NCBI GenBank assembly: GCA_027186245.1
Contig: CP114486.1
Coordinates: 1,984,001 to 2,048,000 of the forward strand
Reading direction: 5' to 3'
DNA: 64,000 nucleotides
Source: Coriaria nepalensis
Taxonomy: Eukaryota; Streptophyta; Magnoliopsida; Cucurbitales; Coriariaceae
Position 1 is the stretch's first letter, and each line of letters begins with the position of its first letter. Of this stretch, positions 33,182-46,228 are shown piece by piece. Below the pieces are notes generated by a model. The model was not told the origin of the DNA and ran no database searches. It was given only the letters and a program-made list of their open reading frames with translations. Position numbers and translations under genes: made by a program.

Positions 33182-34928
33182 TTCCCCTAGGGCTTCAGAT
33201 AGAGAAGAGAGAGAGAATAGGGTTCGATGCAGTGAAGAGAGAGAATAGGGCATTAATCTCTCTAGTCTATATACTTTAGTATTCAATGATCACATATCAC
33301 TACGACAGCGATGATCCCTTCGTTTTTTTCACCTTATGGTCTGGAAAACACGTCGTTTTGATGGGGCCCGAATTGCCTTCCTGTATGTAATCAGTCGTTG
33401 TTTGCTCTAAAGTTTCTCGAGCATGACCATTTAAACCGTCGCCACGTCGAAGGTTTTATCCACATAACTAGGTAACAACCAGCTAGTAGTCAACGATCGA
33501 GACCGTCAAAAAATATAATTGCAAAAGTTATAACCAAAAATAAGTTGGTCGCTGGTTATTTATAAAATTGGTTTTTGGAATGATTATAAAATATTATGTA
33601 GAAATATAAAAATATATTTAGTATTTTTGAATTTTTAAATAAGATATTAACACTCAAAGATTGGATTAGAAAGGTCAAGGGCTATCTTTAATCTCAAATT
33701 TGATAATAAATATTTGAGGTATGAAGTCAGATTCTATTAGAGTATGTCGATGTTATAGGATCGATTGTTGAAACGCCCTAAAATATATGATAAGTAAATA
33801 ATTATTTAAACGTTACAAAAATTAATAGTTGAATTAATGAAATTAAGCATAATGTAATCGAAGGTTTGCATCAATTAAAAAGCAATGAAGGTCCTTAATA
33901 TGTTTTAATGATTTAATAAATACAAACAATATAAATAAAGTATAAGAAAACCGGAAAAAAATACATTTTCTCAATATATTCTAAAATTTCTTAAAAATTT
34001 TATTTTTCCCTTTTCTAATTTGATCATCAAAATAATATCATCGAAAATAATTTTAACAATATTATTTATTTTATAGATATTGATTGAATCGATATACTAT
34101 TAAGGTTAAGACATGAACTTTTACAATAATAGTTTCCCAACTTATTAAAGTGAATTTTATATTTCTAACATATTCAAAAAAAAATTATCTTGATAATCCT
34201 GTTGACTTCCTTTTTTTTATGAAAATACTTACCCCAACACGATCTTGATGCGGAGGGTCACATCCTTGACTCGACTTTGTCTTCATTACCTCGTGTTTGT
34301 CTAACCGGATTGGAAAATGCAATTGATTAAGGTAAAAGCTACTATATCTAGCATTTGACGGCGTCTCATGGTTGAAGCGAAAGTGCACATAGTGGCGGCC
34401 TGACCCTTGACCCAGCGATAAATAGCCTGACCACCTGAGCATGACCACCTAAGCAATCATTTCTCTCTCTCGACTGACCGATGTAGCAAAAGTTATTCTT
34501 ATTAATTCAGATCTCCTTGATTGTAAGAAGGAGCCCATCCCATAAAGAAGTACCGTTCTTTCTCTCTCTCTCTATCTATCTATCTATCTCGGTCATTAAT
34601 CATCTATCAATCCAAAGTGGACACGTAATCTACATCGAGAAATGATCCAACATCCAGGTCCCTCCCACCAAGATTCCGTTAAAAGCCTGTTCAAATATGA
34701 AGTAGATACGCAAATTGAATTAATTAAAGCAAAAACATCAAATTCAAACTATTAATCATTCATCACCCCACGACAACATTACACACAAACGAACAAACAA
34801 ATTAACGAATAAGCCCAACATGGAACGCATATCAACAAAAACTCATTTTTCTGTATTTGAAATAACAAATAGTCGCAGGTTTTGTTGGAGTACTGATGGA
34901 GGGATAAGAAGTAGCCTGGCCAGAAAAC
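33182..34928. other. intergenic DNA between divergent genes
   Basis: 33182 to about 33400 holds the leader and promoter of the minus-strand ATP synthase gene. The rest is AT-rich; a CT/TATC microsatellite lies at 34559-34590. A minus-strand frame of 87 codons at 34185-34448 resembles no family I know. Nothing else is seen. Confidence 0.5.
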
Positions 34929-36060
34929 ATGGACAAGGCTTTGCTGGCGCCGGAGGAGAATAAAGAAGGGTTTGCATGGGAGTGTAAATGGGATGTCTTT
35001 GTTCAAGAAGCCAAGAGTGTTGGTTACATAGATGTCCCTCTTATCGCTGCATATTTCTCACAATATTTCCTGCAAATCATTTCTATCATGATGGTTGGTC
35101 ATCTTGATCAGCTTTCTCCCTCTAGCACTGCTATTGCCATCTCTCTCGCTACTGTTTCCGGCTTTAGCCTTCTTGTAAGTTCCTTCTTTCCTTTTTCCAA
35201 TATTCCACGGTTTATAGTTTTGTACGGCGTTTCGGAAAACTGCATTTTGATTTTCTCTGAGTAACTGATATTATTTTGTAGATCGAAACTGGATTTTACT
35301 TCTTATATTGAATACGGAATAAGTCACTGTTTCCCTGACACGAGATTTAATGATCAAATAATCGATTTCTAAGCAACTTTAATGCCTTCACACATTTTGC
35401 TGAGTCTATTGTCTCAACGGTTCGAACTTTTAGTCTGAACATTCTCGATTCAAATCATGCTACCTCTCTAATTTGTTATTCCTACATATTAATATATTAT
35501 GTCCTATTTGTTATTCTTGCATTTTATATAATAATGTTTGAGCTTACTAAGTATTGCAAAGATTAACAAAACTAATTCAAAGTTTAAGAGTTAATGCAAC
35601 ATGTACTTAATTTAAAACATGTGCCGTCCAAGCAGTTGGGAATGTCTGGTGATCTCGAAACACTATGCGGGCAAGCTTATGGAGCTTAACAATATCACCA
35701 TCTTGGAACACAAATTTGCACTGCAATTTTCTCTCTCAACTTAGTTTCAATCCCTATCTCCATAATATGGATTTACATGGGAGACCTACTTGCTCTCATC
35801 GGCCAAGACCCTCAAATTGCCGACCAAGCCGGAAGATTCACAATATGGCTCATCCCTTTCTTGTTGATTATCATAAACATTTGTTTCTAATAGCTTGTCG
35901 ACGATTTGAACCTTACATATGCCGACGAAGCCGGAAGATTCACAATATGGCTCATCCCTTTCTTGTTGATTATCATAAACATTTGTTTCTAATAGCTTGT
36001 CGACGATTTCAACCTTACATATGATAGCAGATGGACTCGGTGCAGCAGCAAGGTTTGATA
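34929..36060 (+). pseudogene. MATE (DTX-type) transporter pseudogene
   Basis: Plant MATE proteins are 12-helix antiporters exporting small molecules. Exon 1 (34929-35174) is intact and encodes 82 residues (MDKALLAPEENK.., VPLIAAYFSQYFLQIISIMMVGHLD). Exon 2 begins at 35636 with LGMSGDLETLCGQAYGA. It then hits TAA at 35687-35689 in place of the Gln codon expected at this position. The same frame continues as a good MATE sequence (TAIFSLNLVSIPISIIWIYMGD, then TIWLIPF) until a double stop near 35889. A 102-bp direct duplication follows, then an isolated piece of a later MATE exon (IADGLGAAA near 36023-36050). The remaining two thirds of the transporter is absent, so this is a truncated, rearranged relic. 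Confidence 0.85.
35819..36022. repeat. 102-bp tandem duplication in the MATE pseudogene
   Basis: 35819-35920 and 35921-36022 are almost identical (for example gccgaccaagcc against gccgacgaagcc). The duplication repeats the ADQAGRFTIWLIPF coding segment. Confidence 0.88.
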
Positions 36061-36919
36061 GCAGATGGATTCCTGTATCAAGTGATCGGATCAAACCTTG
36101 TTCCCAAAAGAAGAGTCTTAAACTCCTACTTATATAACTATGTCATTAAAAACTTGGAATTGAGTCTTACCATGTTCCCCGTTTCTCCATCACTACCACA
36201 TTCATATCTACCTGCATATCAGTGTCTCTTTTAGTTTTTGTCTTAAAAAAATTTACAGTGAGAAATCCAAATTCACAGCAAATTTGGAATTCTGCAATCC
36301 GAATTGCGAGTCTATTATTTTTCTATTTTACATGTTCCAAGTAAACTTATACAATCTAAAAAGAATCCATAAAATCTTACTAAAATATATTTAATTATGT
36401 GTTGCCGTAATCCAATTTGAGTAGATCAAATAACAATTTAATTATCCAACTTTAAATTAATTAATAATAATCGAAGTGATCAATAATTTTTTATATATTA
36501 AATTTTTAAGAATGATCTTAATACAAATTACGGTTTCATGTAACTATTTTTTGTCTATTTTTTCAAATTTTTTTTTTGAAAACTGTTAAAAATCAACACT
36601 ACAAAAATATAAGAAATAATTTTTATTTTTTTATTAAAAAAATGATTTTTTATAACCATTATACAAAAATATTTTGAAAAAAAAATGAAAATTTTAAAAT
36701 AAATTAACAGTCGGCCGCAAGATTCTCGACTCACGTCGTTCAGGTTAGCCACGCCGTCAAAGAGACAGCCATGAAATCATTCATTGATTACACACTCTAA
36801 ACCCAAAACCCAAAAACCTTTCTTCTCCTTCCTAAATACTTTATCCCATCTTCTACGACCTTCTCATCGATCTTTATATTCGCAGCAGCGCCTAAGTCCG
36901 CATGGTTTAGGCTTATTCA
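36061..36919. other. intergenic, no gene recognised
   Basis: AT-rich spacer with many A/T runs (36480-36700). The last 150 bases are less AT-rich and look like the former leader of the PPR pseudogene. Confidence 0.5.
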
Positions 36920-37600
36920 ATGACCCTCTGCGCTATTGCTTCTAAAGCTCTAGCTACTGCCGCTGCTTCCCGCCATTTTTATCTCAAGGTACGCATTATC
37001 GTCCCCTTCGCTTCCTTTCTTCACACGTTCTCCTCCTCCTCGAAAAGCAAGACCTTCGTGCCAATCTCAGTCATCCATTACAAAGACCTTATCTTTGACA
37101 CCATTGACAAGAAGCCCTGGGCCTTTTGCAACTGTAACTGGGTTTCTGACCAATTTCAAGCTGTGATTATTGATCCTCACTTGCTTATTAGAGTTCTTGA
37201 TTCAATCCGGTTTAGACCCAGAATCGCTTTGCGGTTCTTTCGACAGATTGAGGGTCAGCCTGACTTCAAAGAATCGGAGTTTGCCTTTTGTGCTATGCTT
37301 GAAATTCTTGCTCAGAACAATCTGATGCCTTCTGCACATTGCGTGATGGAGAAAGTAATTAGTTTGAATATGCATGGAGTGTGGTTGTTTTGATTGATGG
37401 GTTTTTGTTCTATTGAGCTTCTCGATCTATTGTTATGGATTTACACTAAAAAATCCATGGTTGATCAATGCTTGTCGGTTTTATATAAAATGATACAAAA
37501 TGGGTTCCTTCCTGACGTGAAGAATTTTAATAGGATACTTAGGATTCTTAGGATAAGAATGGAGTTACTGCCACCCTCATGTTAATAGTTTTGAAAAAAT
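36920..37600 (+). pseudogene. truncated pentatricopeptide-repeat (PPR) gene
   Basis: The frame opens with a basic/Ser-rich N-terminus (MTLCAIASKALATAAASRHF) typical of an organelle-targeted PPR protein. It runs through RPRIALRFFRQIEGQPDF and FAFCAMLEILAQNNLMPSAH before a stop at about 37391. PPR-like sequence resumes in a shifted frame at 37394-37585 (SMVDQCLSVLYKMIQNGFLPDVKNFNRILRILR) and then ends. A functional PPR protein would have many more 35-residue repeats, so both a frameshift and loss of the C-terminal majority are evident. Confidence 0.75.
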
Positions 37601-38462
37601 TCATTAACCGGGAATTTTATAAGCAAAGTGTAGCCTCAGGAAGTAGATTTTATGGGCTTTTTTGGTTGAGAAGAAGAAGTCGCCATTGGTGAGCCATATG
37701 ATGGGAATGTGACAGGCTTGAATCTATTAGGCTTACTTTTTTCTCGTCTTTACCTGATTTGGTTCATTATATACTTCTTTGAACTTAGTACGGTGTCAAG
37801 ATCAAAGCTTTATATAATCTTCTACAACCCCAAGGTTTCTTAGTGGGAGATTCAAGAATGAGCTCAGTTAAGTGTTCTTGGATTCTTAAGACACCAATTG
37901 ATTAGAACAGCTACATTTCAATTGATTCTTAACCTTTCCTGAATTAACTCATTAGTTTATCAAGCCCTCTTGTTTGCATGCATATGTATATATATAAATG
38001 TTTCTCAAAAAGGATGGAGATGGGTCAGTGTGTAGCATCGTAAATAACTCCAGGAAACATTGGCATTGCTTGGATTTATATGTAATTGTATCCAAGTCTT
38101 GAGGTTTCAAACATTCATTGAATGATATGATTTATGTATATACCATGAAACATCATGAGACTTCATAATTCCCTAAGTATGTATTTGTCTTTACTATGTT
38201 TCCAGATCCATCTTTCCCATTTTGATGGGTCTCGCTGACATTTAATTACCCTGTTTCTGTTTCTCAACTTCAAACTTCCATTAGCTTGTTTAATGTATTT
38301 GGGTTTGTAATCACTCCCTCATCTGACCATAGCTTGGTTTTCATCGATGTCTATGGCGGAAAACTGTGTCTCAAATGTTTTCATTTTGTGTTTTAAACAT
38401 TGGTCAAAGTATAAGAGAAGAAATCTAGACAGTAACACCTTTCTTTTCTGGCCGCACTCTTA

Positions 38463-38520
<58 letters not shown>

Positions 38521-38949
38521 ATCTGTTTACTTAAGAAACTATGTAGGCTTCTTCGAAAACCCACTAAATAAGACCAAGCAAGCCCAAAATCTCAAGGCTA
38601 GCAGAAAAAAACATCTCTGTATTCAAAACACGCTGACACTACACACAAAAACACAAACTAACCCTTTTTTGTCCCGACTTCGTCGATCACTTCTAAGGAT
38701 TCAAAATTCGCTGCATAGTTCAAACAGACAAACTAAAACTCCCCCCCCCCTTGATATGTTCATCCTCTCTCACTCCACCAAAAAGAATCCCCCATTCTTT
38801 TTCTTCTACCTTAGACATGTCCGCCTCTCTTCTAACTATAAAACCTTCGTATTCCATTTCTCAGTTCCAAATTCTTTATTAAAAAAAAAACAGTAATAAT
38901 AATACAAATAAATTTATTGACAGAAAAATAAACAAGAAACAGCCATTCA
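37601..38949. other. intergenic and thioesterase promoter region
   Basis: No gene is recognised. A compound (GT)n(GA)n microsatellite fills 38465-38520, about 430 bases upstream of the thioesterase AUG. A run of C lies at 38741-38750 and one of A at 38881-38890. The stretch from about 38650 is C/T-rich and probably the leader of the gene at 38950. Confidence 0.5.
38465..38520 (+). repeat. compound (GT)n(GA)n microsatellite
   Basis: About 15 GT units are followed directly by about 14 GA units, in the upstream region of the thioesterase gene. Confidence 0.9.
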
Positions 38950-40745
38950 ATGGCTTCTTCTCTCTCCTGCCCACCTTATTCCCTAACAAGGTGTGCATCT
39001 ACAAGAGATATCCACCACCATGATTCTTCTTCTCCTAGCAACAAGCAGAAGCTTAACTACATCAAGATGAGTGGGCACGAATATATGGGCAGCAAGCCCA
39101 TTACCAAACTGGCTGAGACTAATGGTGCTGCTACAACTTCACTAGCCTCTGTTGCAGTGGACAAAAATGGAGGATGCCTTACCAAGGAGAATATGCGACA
39201 GAATATTCCAATAAAGAAGAAGCTGGTCGATCCTCATCGACAGGGGCTTATCACTGATGGGGGTGTTAGTTATCAACAGACACTTGTCATCAGGTCCTAT
39301 GAAGTTGGTCCCGATAAAACTGCAACTCTTGAGAGCATCCTTAATCTCTTTCAGGTAGTTAAATATTTTGTTCTTTCCTTAACTACTCACTATCGGCTTA
39401 ATGGAAGACATAATAACAGGGGATGAAACTGAGATGTTTTAGATTTTAGAGTTAAGGTCCAAACTAATAAGCATCATAAATGTCAACTTAGATCTAAAAT
39501 CCAAATTTAGTTCAGAAAATCCCATCTGAACTGACAAAATCCAGGTAAAATAGACTTCTAACGGTTTTTTTTATTTATAAATATGCAGGAAACAGCTCTG
39601 AATCATGTATGGATGTCAGGGCTACTTGGTAATGGATTTGGGGCAACACATGGAATGGTGAAGAACAATCTCATCTGGGTTGTCTCAAGAATGAAAGTTG
39701 AAGTTGATCAATATCCAATTTGGTAATTCAACTTAACACATCAATAAAATAATATTAAATAAAAAAAAGTCTAGAAAATGTCACAACTTTCTGTGCAGGG
39801 GAGAGATAGTGGAGATTGACACATGGGTAGGAGCATCAGGCAAAAATGGGATGAGAAGAGACTGGCTAATTAGAAGTCAAGTTACAGGTCAAGTGTTTGC
39901 ACGTGCAACAAGGTATTCCTATTACAAGATTTCACTTGATTTATTCTTCTTTTATTATACTTGTACTGATTATGGAGAAAGTTGAAAACACAGCACATGG
40001 GTGATGATGAACCAGCAAACAAGAAGGCTATCTAAAATGCCTGAAGAAGTAAGAGCAGAGATTTCACCTTGGTTTGTAGACAAGTACGCAATCAAAGATG
40101 ATGTTCCTGAGAAAATTTCCAAGTTGGACAACAAATCCAAGTACATGAACTCAGGCTTGAAGGTAAAAGAAGAAACTGTAAAACCATGCCTACTACTACA
40201 GTAGAAACGATGCCGTTAGAATTTACTAACAGCAATTTTTTTTAGCGTTTTACAGCCAAAGAGAAGTGATTTGGACATGAACCAACATGTTAACAATGTG
40301 AAGTATGTGAGATGGATGCTAGAGGTAAACTTTAAAAAACAATACTATCAATCTTCGCCTAAAGCTAAAAGTTACTTCACTTCTGACCATTTTTTTGCAG
40401 ACAATTCCCGATCACATATTGGAATCTCATCAACTGTCCGGAATCATATTAGAATACAGAAGGGAGTGCAGTGGATCGGATATAGTGGAATCACTCTGCG
40501 AGCTAGATGAAGAAGGGATTCTCAAGGATGGAATGATGCAAAAAGATGATGAGATCAGTATATTGAATGGGTTTTCTCTGGCATCTCAGATTATAAATGG
40601 TAATGGATTTCTTGCTTCTTTTGACAACGAGCAAGTGAAGTATACCCATCTCCTCCAAGCCAAAGGGGAACCTAAAAGTGAAGAGATTGTGAGAGGACGA
40701 ACTACATGGAAAAAAAACCTTCCCAACATGTCGTTTTACACTTGA
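38950..40745 (+). CDS. acyl-ACP thioesterase, FATB-like (divergent)
   Basis: A plastid enzyme that releases fatty acids from acyl carrier protein and so ends their synthesis. Six exons join in frame: 38950-39354, 39589-39722, 39799-39912, 39994-40162, 40256-40324 and 40401-40745, giving 411 aa. It has two hot-dog folds. The first runs from VIRSYEVGPDKTATLE, with GKNGMRRDWL as in FATB. The second holds LDMNQHVNNVKYVRWMLE (N283, H285) and LEYRREC (C320), the residues associated with catalysis. HLLQAKGEPKSEEIVRGRTTW closes the protein. The N-terminus has Ser-rich transit-peptide-like sequence but lacks the hydrophobic 'LPDWSMLLAAITTIFLAAEKQW'-type segment of standard FATB. Its core mixes FATB-like and FATA-like wording. 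Chain-length preference cannot be predicted. All splice sites are canonical and no lesion is seen. Confidence 0.92.
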
Positions 40746-41870
40746 TATTAATTTGGGGAAAACAAGATGATTTTCTTTCAATCTTCTTCACAGGGAGATG
40801 AATGTGCAGGGTAAATTCATGATCTTCTCTTTCATGGAAGATGGGTACAGTAGACGAAAAAGAATAAACGGTCGTGTCTAGCGAAAACAAATTGTGTAAT
40901 ATGTAGGTTTGGGATCCAAAAAGGACTCTGATTGAAGCAGTAATAGTCTATGTAAGCATATTACACAAACAAAAAAGAAAAAGAAAAAGATTGCCATCTA
41001 AAAATACCCAGAAAATCAATGTTGTATTTGGAACCCCTAAAGTGATTAGATTGCAAAAGGAAATGGAATATATGTTCAAAACAGCATTTGGGTTGACTTT
41101 TAGAGGTGCATACTAGAGTTTAGACCCAACAATGGAGTTAGAACCAGATGTACCATAACCAGAAGAGAGCATACCTTAAGAGTAATGGCTTCATTCAGCA
41201 ACCATATCCTTCTCTAGTTGTATGATCTTATAAGTCCTGCAACCTTATAGGATTTTTGTACTGCCAACTGTGCAAGCTACTATAAACCCCAAGTGACTGA
41301 CCTTGGCCATAAAACCCAGCCCTTGCCATTACAAAAGTCGGGTCCCAAGAACAAGGGATTGTAATATCATGAACTTGAGGATAGAATAAGGGATTGTAAT
41401 ATTATCTCACTAGCTCCATATTTCATGGCAAGAACAAAAGGAACAACTACAAAATCAGAAAAGAACAAGGAACTAGAACTTGGATAGCTTCAAACTACTG
41501 GTCTGGAAAAGATATACAAAATTCGGATGAAGATTTATCATCTTGAAGCAAATTAAAAAGTGCAAAGAGAAGGAAAAAAAATTCTAGTTTGGTATTTGAT
41601 ACCAAATCTCTCTCATTAGCCTTGCATTATCCTAGTGCCTAGCAGGAAAGAATAAAATATTATCAGTGATCCGTCAAAAAAGAGAAAAAAAAAAGAATGA
41701 CTGTGATTTTGAAAACATAAAGTTTCTTCACTAGAGAGTAGAGGGACTGTGATCCATCTATCCTAACAGAAAATCATTTACAATCATCTGTAAGGCAGCA
41801 ATTATTCACAACAAGGATGTAAAATCGCCTAATTGAAAGGAAGGGATCAGGAATAATCTAACTGCCGTAA
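40746..41870. other. 3' regions of convergent genes
   Basis: Probable 3' UTR of the thioesterase (to about 41000) and of the minus-strand PS synthase (from about 41500). No gene lies between them. 'aagggattgtaatat' recurs near 41354 and 41389. Confidence 0.5.
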
Positions 41871-44800
41871 TCATCTTCTCTTTCTCTCCAAACTTCGAGG
41901 CAATTGCCAAGACCAAACAAGCAGGAATAATACAAGGCCAGCCCCAACAGATATCCAGAAAACCATGAGCCAGAAGGGCATTGGCTTAGGATATAGGCCT
42001 GACATAAGACAAACCAGATTATTAAAATTCATTTTTCAAAAAATTGAACCAAACAGATTGACTCCGAAAGGCAACTAACAGTTCAAAATGAATCTTCAAA
42101 GATGGAAATAAAGGCACATACCGTGTCCAAACTTGATACAAATGAGAAGTTCTACAATGCAAATAGCAAGGGAAAGCCAACAAAATGCTCCAACTTTTTT
42201 CGTAGTTTGTCTGAAATATTGATAAAAACGATAATTAAATAGAACTGGGAAGTGCTATAAGGATAATTATTCTATTGATGAAAATGCATGTTTTGCCTTC
42301 CAATGAACTGCCATAGAAAGAGAGACGGGGGAGTATGTGTACCGGTCTTGAAGGTATGAATTGTACTCTCGAATTGTTGGTATTGCAATTACCCACCACA
42401 AGATCAACCTATATATGATCAGAGGGTTCCTAGGTGGTATCCAAAGACAGAACTTCAGAAAGAAAGTGTTAAGCTCTACAGTCATGAACACAATGTAAAG
42501 AGTGAGAATTTGAATGAAACGCCAAGGTCCAAGCAAGGGGTGCCACTGATCTTTATCCCAATATGCTGGTGTAAATTGTCCCAGACTTCGTTTGACCTGA
42601 GTGAAAATGAAAACTCTTCTAAATCCAAGAGGCGACAGATTAACAAACATAGAATTAGGGAAAGAAACTCCCCATCAATGGACCAGGATCAAACTAAGTG
42701 TATTAACTGGTCACACTAGATAGACCATCATTCTATTCTGGTCATGAATCAGTAAGTATTAACTATTGAAGCACGAGGAATATGGAACTCCATGTCATAC
42801 TTTTCCAATGATATTAGGCTGACGACTTAGACCAACCCATTTGTACGTTTTCCCGTCAAAGTACCTGACAGTATGCATTCCTGCCCAGATACCTGCAAGA
42901 TAACCAAACATAAGAAAATAATGCTAAGTCTTTCCTAAGTAAGTGAGAGGAGGGAAGAAATCTTACCAAACCAATTGCAAATCAAAATGTCAAGAATAAT
43001 ACTGTCCCACCAGCACTCGTTGAAGTTTGGTAACATGTGACGGAAGGTAACCTGAAAATGTCAACACAAAATTCAGAAATAATAATATCTCCAGCCTGTC
43101 AGCTTGTGGCCACATGCTGCTGTGCATAAAAGCCCGACCCTCAGCTGTAGTAAGAAAACGGGGAACAATAAAAGGAATGTAATGAGTTAAAGGAACCTAA
43201 CCTCCATGAACTCAAACCCAATTGATAGTACCCAAAGAAGGGACTGATTACGAATTAATATGGCCTTACCCCACCATCCAATAATATGGGCAAGAACAAA
43301 CTCATCAAAAAGTGTGTCCTGGAGGAGAGAAAGAATCATAAGACCATAATAAGATGAGTACAAATAAAAGGGTAAATTGCAAAAACACATTCAGGTCGGG
43401 TCAAATAGCTAATAACTCGCAATTACTCCGTGTTGAAGGAATCGGCCTTAGAGTGCTTTAAAAGGAATGCAATATTACCTTTCAGTTTTATCTAAACCGA
43501 AGCAGAATGAAGATGAGACAAGCTTGTACAATTCATTGATACAAAAGAATAAAAGACTACCCAATTATCAACAGGACAACCCATTCCTCAACAGAATATA
43601 CCGATGCCATTAGCGTAATCATGGGTATCCATTTGATGAATAAGCCAGATGACTCGATGCTAGATAAGAGATGAATTAGTTCAAATGTTCACTCTTTTCA
43701 ATTTGGAAAAATCTAATAAAAAAGGCAAATTAAAACCCCCCTTTTGATGTAAATGCTCATTAGTTGACACGATTGAAATATGATATCAGCTATTTGAAGC
43801 GATACGGGTTGTCTTTGCAATTTACCCAAGAAAAATGCTTAAGAAATTGTTGAAGTAGACAGGTTACGCAAGAGACATACATAGATATTCTTAAACCTGT
43901 TTGTGGGGTTATCAGACAGATAAATGCGACAGTCAGTGCCATAAGATCTCTCAGGAAGCTCTAGAAGAAAAAATGACACAAAAATAAATATGAAATATGA
44001 AGACATAAACTAATAATCAATCCAAATTACAGGAGCATAAAGCTCCTATGAGCACAATATGCATCGTAATCTATGCCTATAGATATACCATTAACTGTTT
44101 TCCAGCACTGGAAGACGTACCAATACCAAGATCAGGATGGAGAAATGTCATAAATTGCCTAGCATCATCTCGCTTCTGCAAAAACATATGTAAAAAGTAT
44201 AATACTGGTTGTCAGTGGCAACTATAAATCACACAGGTAACTTCATGATTGAAAAAAGAAGAAAAATAAAAATAAGGAGAACTGGGAACTGTCCAGTTCT
44301 TAATAGAGGACCTCATTTACGTCATTAAATGTTTGACGCCAGGAACTCTTTGAGAACATCAACACTTAAACAAGTCAAGAGAATGCCAACTAAGAGAATG
44401 AGAGAGAGCAGTATGAACAACCACCTCAGTGATACAGCTTGCATGTGTACACGTATGAATACCGAATACGTATATATCATTTTACTATATATATATGTTT
44501 GCAAAAGGAAAAAAAATCAGCTTCACAAGAAAAATACACCAATGAAGGATAGAAATAAAAGATAAATAAATAAAAGATAACCTGGAAAAGCAACAAAGTG
44601 AGTGCTACAAGGTAAATAATGGCCATTCCATGTACTAAGCGCCATATTGCTGGATGTGGCCTAATAAGAATCCTATAAGAAATATAGAAGGTACACTTGT
44701 TAGAAGCACAAATATAATATAATCACCAGAATCTATTGCTAACTTTTTTCATTCAAACCGAGCAAAAAACAATCCAAATTACTCCAAAAGGTTTTATCCA

Positions 44801-46228
44801 TATGCAAACCATTTCACTTCCCACTTCCAACTAGAGCGAACCGTTGGAACAATGATTTCTAAACATACAATATGATGTAAAACAAAATATTATGCATCTC
44901 TCTTCATTTGTTTTACTTCTCATGTATCACTTTGTTTCTCTTCTTTCTCCCTATTTTGTCCCCCTCCCCAGCCAAGCATACTTTTCCAAACGTGCCACCA
45001 CCGCTCTATTCCACACAAGATTTACCATATATCCATTAAGTAAAACGAGTCAACTGTGCATCATTTTCACTAATACACTTTATCTAATAATGAGAACTTG
45101 AGGTAAGGACTTGACCACTCTAAACAAAAAGGGCAAATGCACAATTATGAGCACCTAGAATAATTTCTAGTCTCAATAAGATAGCAATGCAGAGAGAGAG
45201 AGGGAGAGATTTGTGAAGGTTATAAACAGAGAGCCGGCAACAGGTCTCGAAACCTTAAGATTTTTTCACTCCCTATATTGCACAGATCTGTAGTCCTTTT
45301 CGCACTAAAGTTCCAAGAATGATTGCATCAATAGAACAGAACTTACGTAGATGGTGCTTGCAGCAAGCAATAGGCAAGAAAGACAGCAATCATTGCCCAT
45401 ATACCCCTACAAGGAATGGCATGGTTGTCTAATAGTGAGTACAGATTAAAGAAAGAGAATATTAAAAGGAACATCTATCAATAATTCAAGAAAATGAACC
45501 TTTTAACAGAAGAAACTATATCGCCAGATGCAGTGTCTTCAGGATCAAGGGCTCCACTGGCCCATCTGAAAGTCACAAACAAGACAATTTAACAACAGGC
45601 TTGACGAAACATTTAGCAAAATTTATCTAAAACCCTCCATATGAAAACAAGAGTCTTTCATTCAGTCCAGGAAAAACAAAACCTAAGTCTTCAAACCACA
45701 GAAAGCACCAATAATGGAGAATTAGATGTCCAATGCAATGTGTGCGGGTGGCTCGGTGTCCCATGCTTCCACCAAAACAAGTCTACAGATGGTAAACTGT
45801 ATGTTCTTATTCGTTTTTTTTTTTTTTTCTTGGGGGAGGGGGGGGAGGGTGTTGTATGTTTATAACTAATGACATTTCAGTCTTAGGCGCGGAGGAAAAT
45901 AATTGGCTAACTCAATTCAATTTTTAACTCCTCGGCAGAACTTAATTCTACTGGCCATCAATCACATAATAATCAACAAACAATTCAAGTTTAAAAAATT
46001 TAAAAAAAAAAACCAAAAAAAAAAAAAAAAACGAAAACGAGTACCTATCAGACAGAGCACTCACATAAGAAAGCATGCTCCAACAAGTAACAAGGAAATA
46101 GTCCGAGGCTTGTAGGCCCATGCAGTCCAGGGATCAAGATCTTCACGAATTCTTAAAAAATCAAAATCTCCATTCTCTTGAACTTGGTGCTGCCTACTCC
46201 TTACTCTCCCATGATCATTTGACTCCAT
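41871..46228 (-). CDS. phosphatidylserine synthase, base-exchange type
   Basis: An ER membrane enzyme that makes phosphatidylserine by exchanging serine for the head group of an existing phospholipid. Twelve exons join in frame: 46228-46065, 45565-45500, 45406-45347, 44672-44582, 44175-44121, 43960-43881, 43318-43202, 43051-42967, 42892-42801, 42596-42343, 42210-42122 and 41998-41871, giving 426 aa (Arabidopsis PSS1 about 425). The protein begins with a short cytosolic basic segment, then [19 protein letters not shown]. Multiple membrane helices follow. The conserved PSS core includes [60 protein letters not shown] and [18 protein letters not shown]. It ends in basic LERKRR. The start is the first Met before the conserved N-terminus. 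Exon 1 ends after two bases of the Ile codon (AT|gtgagt), and the junction restores the family sequence [13 protein letters not shown]. Confidence 0.96.

Noticed and set aside
34185..34448. 87-codon minus-strand frame
   Set aside because: No recognisable family, no leader or splice signals; probably chance.
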